From Thermoplasmata archaeon (GTDB taxonomy: Archaea > Thermoplasmatota > Thermoplasmata > WALJ01), in NCBI GenBank assembly GCA_026986305.1, contig JALSOU010000218.1:1-6283 (forward strand): DNA of 6,283 nt, read 5' to 3'. Both the position numbers and the translations under genes were made by a program. Below are positions 1 through 5,400 of this stretch, one piece after another. Every line of letters begins with the position of its first letter. Within the stretch, counting starts at the first letter, position 1. Below the pieces are notes generated by a model that did not search any database, had not been told where the DNA came from, and worked only from the letters and a program-made list of their open reading frames with translations.

Positions 1-117
1 TATCCTTATTCCTTCTAAATTTACAAAAGGAGAAGAAACAAGCAATTCCTTTTTTGTACTCCCTATCACTTCAATAAATTCGTTTTTCCATGGTGAAACT
101 ATCAATTTATAATCCAT
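1..117 (-). CDS. Phospholipase D-like (HKD-fold) protein, N-terminal fragment, runs off the left edge
   Basis: On the minus strand an open frame begins at the ATG whose first base is 117 and continues without a stop to base 1, giving 39 codons. A second in-frame ATG lies at 123. The Shine-Dalgarno sequence AGGAG (130-126) is 8 nt from the ATG at 117 and only 2 nt from the one at 123, so 117 is preferred. The protein opens with MDYKLIVSPWKNEFIEVI and continues with a Lys-Lys-Glu-Leu-Leu-Val-Ser-Ser-Pro-Phe strand. This pattern (W..EF...I...KKELL..SPF....G) resembles the first beta-alpha-beta unit of PLD-like proteins, which include nucleases and lipid hydrolases. The catalytic HxK motifs would lie beyond the edge, so activity cannot be judged. 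G or C occupies the third position in 10 of 41 codons counted from 123, against 21 of 41 at the start of the divergent ATPase. This suggests a different origin. The reading frame is fairly secure; the family is tentative. Confidence 0.66.
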   Translation of the reverse strand, partial: MDYKLIVSPWKNEFIEVIGSTKKELLVSSPFVNLEGIRI

Positions 118-123
118 ATTCAT

Positions 124-162
124 TTCTCCTGAACTGCTATAATCTGAGGGCTTTTAAATTTT
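124..162 (-). promoter_or_regulatory. Candidate archaeal promoter and RBS for the PLD-like gene
   Basis: Read on the minus strand, the A/T-rich box AAAATTTAAAAG (162-151) follows a purine-rich GGAAAA-type stretch that could act as the BRE. With the usual 26 bp from box centre to start site, transcription would begin near 131. That leaves a leader of about 14 nt that contains AGGAG (130-126), and the distances fit together well. Assignment is by inspection only. Confidence 0.5.
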
Positions 163-211
163 CCTATCTTCGTTCTGGTGATATGAATACTGTCCACATA
201 TTTTCCAACAA

Positions 212-271
212 TATGTCACCCCAACATGACATAAACTTAAAGAATATGTTATGCGCACATGACATAAACTT
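212..271. repeat. Operator-like repeat cluster: three TGACATA copies, two within a 15-bp direct repeat
   Basis: The 15-mer ACATGACATAAACTT occurs perfectly at 224-238 and 257-271, a period of 33 bp or about three helical turns. A third TGACATA lies inverted at 218-212, so ATGTCA (213-218) and TGACAT (227-232) form an inverted pair across 8 bp. The right-hand 15-mer runs into the TATA-like box of the ATPase gene. A bound protein would therefore cover the TBP/TFB site, which suggests repression. The arrangement of one inverted and two phased direct half-sites is typical of a transcription-factor operator. The cognate regulator is not visible in the window. Confidence 0.55.
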
Positions 272-278
272 TAAATAT
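269..278 (+). promoter_or_regulatory. TATA-like box of the ATPase gene (leaderless promoter)
   Basis: CTTTAAATAT is centred near 274, 26 bp before the A of the ATG at 300. This is the normal spacing between an archaeal TATA box and the transcription start. No GGTGA or GGAG motif precedes the ATG. Together these imply a leaderless mRNA, common in many archaea. The box overlaps the end of the TGACATA repeat cluster. Confidence 0.55.
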
Positions 279-299
279 CTCTGCAATATATGAATTCTC

Positions 300-1580
300 A
301 TGAAGCTTGAAGAGCACAACTTTCACTGGAGAAAGGGCTATTTTTACGGCTACGAGAGAAAGAGAGAGATATATAGTGAGCTGTGGAAATCACTTGAAAA
401 AAGGCGCATAACCGTTATAACAGGAACAAGAAGGGTGGGAAAAACCACAATTATGAGGCAGATGATAGATGAACTGATAAAACAGGGCACTGAGAGATAC
501 AGCATACTCTATTTCTCATTCGACGAAGAACAGCCCTCTTTAAGGGAGATTGTAAAGGAGTATGAGGTAAGGCTGGGAAACGAGATTCTGGAATCCAAAG
601 AAAAATACTACATATTCCTCGATGAGATTCAGAAGTTGAAAGGCTGGCAGGAGCAGATAAAGTATTTCTATGATTCATATGAGAACATAAAGTTCATAGT
701 TTCCGGCTCCGCATCCCTTTTCATAAGGCAGGGGGTGAGGGAGAGTCTGGCAGGCAGAGTAAAGGAATTCCATATGGGCCCGCTCAGTTTCAGGGAATAC
801 CTGATGTTTACAGATAAGGAGTATATGCTTAAAAAACCTGAGATGTTCCGGTCAAATCTGGAGAGCGAGTTTAACAGATATCTGAAAAGGCAGTACATAG
901 AGATTCTCAACGAAGATGATGAGGAGATAAGGGATTATGTGAAAAGCATAATAGAAAAGGTTGTGTTCATAGACATTCCACATATTTTCAGCGTGGAAAA
1001 CCCCCATCTTCTGATGAAAATAGTGGAGATGCTAGCCTCTGAACCCGGCATGCTTATGGATTACAGCAAAATGGCTAGGTCCGTAGGAAACGGAGAAAGC
1101 GTGAGCAGGGTCAGGATATCTAGATATGTGCATCATCTTCAGGATGCATATCTCATTAAGCTGGGATACAATTACTCAAAGAGCTCAGTGGTCAGCGAGA
1201 GGAAGCTGAAAAAAGCATACCTGTCTAATAGCTCCCTGTCCATGATTGCCAAAAGGGAGCCTGATATGGGTAAACTTGCAGAGCAGTGCTTTTTCACCAC
1301 AAAGGATGTGAATTTTTTCTGGAGAACTCCCCAGAAAGATGAGGTAGATATGGTCATGGAAACAGAAGAAGGAGTCATTCCCATTGAAGTGAAATATCAG
1401 GGAAGCATAGGTAAAGCTGATTTAAAGGGTCTGATGAAGTTTATGAGGAAATATGGGGTTAAAAAAGGCATTCTGATATCTAAAAACCTCAGAGACACTA
1501 TAGAAACACCCTATGGCACAATAGAGATAGTTCCTGCATGGCTCTTTGCCCTCGGCGATTTCGTCACAACCTTTATTTGA
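300..1580 (+). CDS. AAA+ ATPase with C-terminal DUF4143 (PD-(D/E)XK-like) domain
   Basis: This 426-residue protein is the usual length for archaeal ATPases of the AAA_14/DUF4143 type. In order it has an ATPase core with Walker A GTRRVGKTT (42-50), Walker B YYIFLDEIQ (103-111, acidic pair Asp108-Glu109), a sensor-1 strand FIVSGSAS (132-139), and SLAGR (149-153), where an arginine-finger-like Arg153 would sit. A helical and winged-helix-like section follows (about 240-290). Near the end, FFWRTPQKDEVDMVM (339-353) followed by IPIEVKYQ (360-367) gives Asp350, Glu363 and Lys365, the pattern of a PD-(D/E)XK nuclease fold. The role of the family is not established. Members are numerous in archaea and often sit in accessory regions, and DNA-related or defence roles have been suggested. 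The protein is probably cytoplasmic, as no signal or membrane segment is seen. The ATG at 300 has no RBS but fits a leaderless start. The gene is divergent from the PLD-like gene and 50 nt ahead of nadX. Confidence 0.9.
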   Translation: MKLEEHNFHWRKGYFYGYERKREIYSELWKSLEKRRITVITGTRRVGKTTIMRQMIDELIKQGTERYSILYFSFDEEQPSLREIVKEYEVRLGNEILESKEKYYIFLDEIQKLKGWQEQIKYFYDSYENIKFIVSGSASLFIRQGVRESLAGRVKEFHMGPLSFREYLMFTDKEYMLKKPEMFRSNLESEFNRYLKRQYIEILNEDDEEIRDYVKSIIEKVVFIDIPHIFSVENPHLLMKIVEMLASEPGMLMDYSKMARSVGNGESVSRVRISRYVHHLQDAYLIKLGYNYSKSSVVSERKLKKAYLSNSSLSMIAKREPDMGKLAEQCFFTTKDVNFFWRTPQKDEVDMVMETEEGVIPIEVKYQGSIGKADLKGLMKFMRKYGVKKGILISKNLRDTIETPYGTIEIVPAWLFALGDFVTTFI

Positions 1581-1585
1581 TACCC

Positions 1586-1627
1586 TTTTAATCTGGTTAT
1601 GACAGATATGCCTGAAAAGAAGGTGAT
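1586..1627 (+). promoter_or_regulatory. Candidate promoter and ribosome binding site of the aspartate dehydrogenase gene
   Basis: TTTTAAT (1586-1592) is a TATA-like box just after the ATPase stop. A start site 26 bp downstream would fall near 1615 and give a leader of about 16 nt. Within it lies GAAGGTGAT (1619-1627), which complements the 3' end of archaeal 16S rRNA. The GGTGA core (1622-1626) ends 4 nt before the CTG at 1631. The same core and the same spacing occur before the protease ATG at 2498, which supports CTG as the start. Confidence 0.45.
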
Positions 1628-1630
1628 TGC

Positions 1631-2431
1631 CTGAGAGCGCTCCTCCTCGGCTGTGGAACAGTCGGGAGAATTCTGGCAGAGGCCATGGATAGCATGGATG
1701 AAATCGAGCTTTTATATGTTTACGATGTTATCAGGGAGAGCGCGGAGCGCATGGAAAAGGACTTCAAAAAGGCTGAAATGGTGCAATCCCCTGAAAAAGC
1801 CCTGGATAATGTGGAGCTTGTTATAGAGGCTGCATCACAGCAGGCTGTTAAGGAATATGGCCCAATGGTGCTTGAAAAGGGAATAGATTTCATGATAATG
1901 AGCGTTGGAGCCCTTGGAGACGATTCCCTCAGAGAAAGGCTATTTTCCCTAGCGAAGGAGAAAAGGGCGAGGATATACATACCCTCAGGAGCCGTAGGCG
2001 GTGTTGACCTGATAAGCTCAGCATCCTCAGCATCCATAGAATATGTTGAGCTGGAAACTGTGAAACCCCCTTCGGGACTAAAAGGTGCGGATTATGTGCT
2101 TGAAAATGGCATAGATCTTTCAAAAATAAGGGAAAAGACCGTAATATTTGAGGGGAGCGCAAGAGAAGCAGTTAAAGCATTTCCAAGGAATGTCAATGTC
2201 TCGGCAACGCTATCAATTGCAGGGATAGGCTTCGATAAAACCAGAGTTAAGGTTGTTGTGGACCCCAAAGCAAAGAGAAATGTGCATATAATCCGAGTAA
2301 AAGGTGATTTCGGGAGTGCCGAGTTCCATATAGAGAATCTCCCATCCCCTATGAATCCCAGAACGAGTTATCTGGCGGCCCTGTCCGCTGTCTCCACTCT
2401 AAGAAAAATATGCAATTGTATATTCATATAA
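1631..2431 (+). CDS. nadX: L-aspartate dehydrogenase, probable CTG start
   Basis: NAD(P)-dependent L-aspartate dehydrogenase oxidises aspartate to iminoaspartate, the substrate of quinolinate synthase in NAD synthesis; it can also serve aspartate catabolism. From CTG 1631 the protein has 266 residues, against roughly 235-270 in the family. It begins (M)RALLLGCGTVGRILAEA, a Rossmann strand with GCGTVG at 7-12. Further family features are PSGAVGGVD (118-126), the segment VVDPKAKRNVH with the likely catalytic His219, GDFG after it, and NPRTS (242-246) followed by LAALSA. The first in-frame ATG (1685) would remove the whole dinucleotide-binding loop. An in-frame stop at 1613-1615 rules out a start further upstream, and no ATG, GTG or TTG lies between. 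CTG has a well-placed GGTGA, so it is the best start; a sequence error or point mutation of an ATG is the alternative. The C-terminus, LRKICNCIFI, lacks the hydrophobic-Gly-Thr ending of many homologues. nadA and nadC are not in the window. Confidence 0.87.
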   Translation: MRALLLGCGTVGRILAEAMDSMDEIELLYVYDVIRESAERMEKDFKKAEMVQSPEKALDNVELVIEAASQQAVKEYGPMVLEKGIDFMIMSVGALGDDSLRERLFSLAKEKRARIYIPSGAVGGVDLISSASSASIEYVELETVKPPSGLKGADYVLENGIDLSKIREKTVIFEGSAREAVKAFPRNVNVSATLSIAGIGFDKTRVKVVVDPKAKRNVHIIRVKGDFGSAEFHIENLPSPMNPRTSYLAALSAVSTLRKICNCIFI

Positions 2432-2448
2432 GCTCCTATCGAAGTTAA

Positions 2449-2457
2449 TTTTAAATA
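2449..2457 (+). promoter_or_regulatory. TATA-like box of the secreted protease gene
   Basis: TTTTAAATA lies 18 bp after the nadX stop and is preceded by a purine-containing GAAGTTAA stretch. Its centre (about 2453) predicts a start site near 2479 and a leader of about 19 nt. The leader would carry AGGTGA (2488-2493) in front of the tandem ATG codons at 2495 and 2498. The protease can therefore be transcribed independently of nadX. Confidence 0.52.
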
Positions 2458-2475
2458 CCATACTATCTAGTGTGA

Positions 2476-2488
2476 TGTGACTTTCACA
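2476..2488. promoter_or_regulatory. 13-bp palindrome TGTGACTTTCACA at the predicted start site of the protease gene
   Basis: TGTGA and TCACA are perfect inverted 5-mers across CTT, and another TGTGA stands directly in front at 2471-2475. The element falls between the TATA-like box and the Shine-Dalgarno sequence and touches the latter at 2488. It could be an operator at the start site. As RNA, only part would be transcribed if the start is near 2479, so a hairpin is less likely. Function is unproven. Confidence 0.35.
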
Positions 2489-2497
2489 GGTGAGATG

Positions 2498-5400
2498 ATG
2501 AAAGGAGATAAGAAAACTATAAGCCTTTTATTGGCTTTGATTATGGTAGCATCCACCATATCGGCTTTTGCCATAGGGATATCAGGCACGGAGAACATCC
2601 AGACTGGAAATAAGGCTCCGGTCTTCCTCTCTGACGGAGTTATCTACTATACAAGCAACGGTGAGACAAAAGAGATTCCTTGGACCCATGGCGACATAAT
2701 CTCCGGAATAAAGTACATTCAGGACGGAGATAACATATACTTGCTATATCAGACATACAACACCAGATGGGGCGAGCTGAAATACATGGAGTACAGGAAC
2801 GGAGTTTGGACAAAACCGATGATCGCAGGCCACGACTACGGAGATATGGTGAGAAGCGGGGGAAAGACATACATAATCTCATCGGACCTTGAAAAGGTAT
2901 TCCTATCCATTACAGACGGAAAGAGCATGGATATGAAGGAGATAGGAGAAGGAAGGATTGTTGCAACCAGCCTTGGAGTTATCAGTGGATATGTGGTTCC
3001 TTTCTGGGCAGACATACATGGAAATGTCTTTTCAACCAGTGAGGAAATCGGGTTCAAATATGTAGATAAAATATATCACACTGACAACTCGATATACAAG
3101 CTTTCCTTTAACGCCGGAGCTCTGGACATAACAGAAAGAAAGGGAAGCTCTGTAATAGATACTGAGCTCACAAGAGATTCCAGCGGTTGGACCGTTGAGA
3201 ATAAAGAGAGAAAAGACACAGCTACGAGGAGCGCTGGAGAAGATGGAACTAAGACGATAGATGATGAGTTCTATCAGAGGCAGAATGAGACTGGAAAATG
3301 GTTGATGATAATATATCTCAACGGAGACAACAACCTTGGAGACAATGGTGGGCTTCAGGGCGGAGAGTACGATGTTGGAGATCTGAATGAGATAGAAAGC
3401 TCCTACGATGATTCAAATGTTGGAGTATTTGATATAGTGGTTCTGTGGGACCATAAGGGAAGCGATGATCCCAACACCCATGTTCTATGGATAAGACATG
3501 ACAACACAGGAAAAGAGACCACAGACTCCACAGACACTGTTAAGTCCCCAAAGATCGACTCACACTATCCGCTCTTGGCAAATGACAACGACCATGAGCT
3601 TTACCTAAGCAATTACAATGTTTTTGTAGACTTCGTAGAATGGGCTGTTGCAAACTTCCCTGCCGAGCATTATTTCGTTGACATGTGGGACCATGGTGGT
3701 GGATATGATGGAGTCATCTGGGATGACGATGCAGGTGGCGACAGCTGGCCCCATGACCACATAACAATTGAAGACATGCACAACGCCACACTTCAACTTT
3801 ATAACGACCTTTATACGACACTTGGACACACTATGGATATAATAGGATATGATACTTGCCTGACCAACCATGGAGGAATACAGTACCACAACAAGATAAT
3901 GTTCGACTATGTTGGGGCTTCAGAGCATACAGAAGGCGGTTATGGATGGTCCTACGACACAGTCCTTCAAGAGATGAACGCTAATCATGGAAACATAACG
4001 GCAGACAAACAGGCATACAATCTAGCCTATCATGTGAATGATGATGGTGGAATAGTCACATACGCTGTTATCAATACAACACTCTGGGATTACAAGTGGA
4101 TGCCCGCCTACAACGCCCTAGCACAGGCGATGAAACACAAAGCAGGCACTGAGAACAAGGGAATAACGGATGCTTTCAGCAATTCTGCGGCCGCAGATGG
4201 CTCTTACTGGAAAACAGCCCATGATTACTGGGACATGATTAACAACCACATAATAGGCGATGGAGAGATAAGCGATTCTGACATACTCTATTGGGCACAT
4301 AGATGCGTGGAGAACATGACCCGCAACTCAGATTCATACTCTCCGGGAAAGATGATAGTTTACTCACAGGATACAGATACGAGCGGAAAGAAGCTTATGA
4401 TGGCTGATGAGACAGATAAGAGCGCCATAAACAACCGCAGGAACAATGCATGGATATTCAGGGAAAATCAGTGGGATGAGATGATAAATCAGGTTGATGC
4501 GAAGGCAGATATCAACAATGTTGAGCCGACAGTTACTCTGGATTCTCCACATGATGGCGATGTGATTGCGAAATCTGTTGGATCGATAACAATAAATGGG
4601 ACAGCATCCGATTCCGATGGAAGTGTGCAAAAAGTCCAGTTAAAGATAGATAGGGGATATTGGTTTGATGTGAGCGGCACCGACTCGTGGTCATACACTT
4701 GGAACATAAGCGATGTCCCCGTTGGCTGGCATCACATAATGGTTCGCTCCTATGATGGAACTGATTTCTCAACAGAATGGCCGGGAATTGATATAAAGAT
4801 AATACCCAACAGCCCACCTGAGATAAATTCAATATATCCAAAAGGCGGAGAGATAGTCTCCGGAAATGTAAGCATAAAGTGGAATGCCACAGACCCAGAT
4901 GATGACCCGCTTACCATAGACCTGTATTATTCAAGAGACGGTGGAGCAACATGGAATACCATAGCCACCAATGAAAGCAACGACGGAGAATATGTATGGG
5001 ATACCAGTGGGCTGGAAGATGGTGTGGACTACATGATAAAGGTGGTTGCCACAGATACAGTTCCTCAATCCGATATGGCGGTTTCAGGCTTCTTCTCAAT
5101 AGACAACATAAAGGACGACCAATGGTATCTGCAGGTTCAGAGCGACTCTGGATATCAAAATCTCAGCATGGAGCCTGTGGAAGAAATGCCCTATGAAATC
5201 TACTCAAACATAAGCAGCGCCGGAGACTTCGTAATAGGTTCATGGATGGCCCACTCATTCTCAAACGATGTGACCATAGATGGCAACTGGACCTTCAACA
5301 TATGGGGAAAGGTTAGCGATACCACAGCCACTGCAGGCCACCTTTATGCCAAGATATACGCCTATGATGGAAGCTCAAAGAGGCTCCTAGATACGGTTTC

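Noticed and set aside
196..216. Inverted hexamers ACATAT and ATATGT separated by 9 bp
   Set aside because: Short A/T arms in an A/T-rich intergenic region, no extension of pairing; better explained by chance than the TGACATA set beside it.
90..293. A 67-codon plus-strand frame starting at ATG 90
   Set aside because: It has no RBS, overlaps the start of the minus-strand gene and runs through both TATA-like boxes and the repeat cluster. Its composition is that of intergenic DNA and the product resembles nothing I know.
451..1384. Minus-strand frames of 70-80 codons inside the ATPase gene
   Set aside because: They lie antisense to a well-supported gene with intact motifs and show no domain pattern of their own.
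1581..1592. Pyrimidine-rich stretch after the ATPase stop as a terminator
   Set aside because: Only a run of four T with no longer U-tract; it fits better as the TATA-like box of the next gene.
1720..2162. Minus-strand frames of 105 and 77 codons inside the aspartate dehydrogenase gene
   Set aside because: They overlap each other and a conserved enzyme on the other strand; Ser/Arg/Leu-rich shadow translations.
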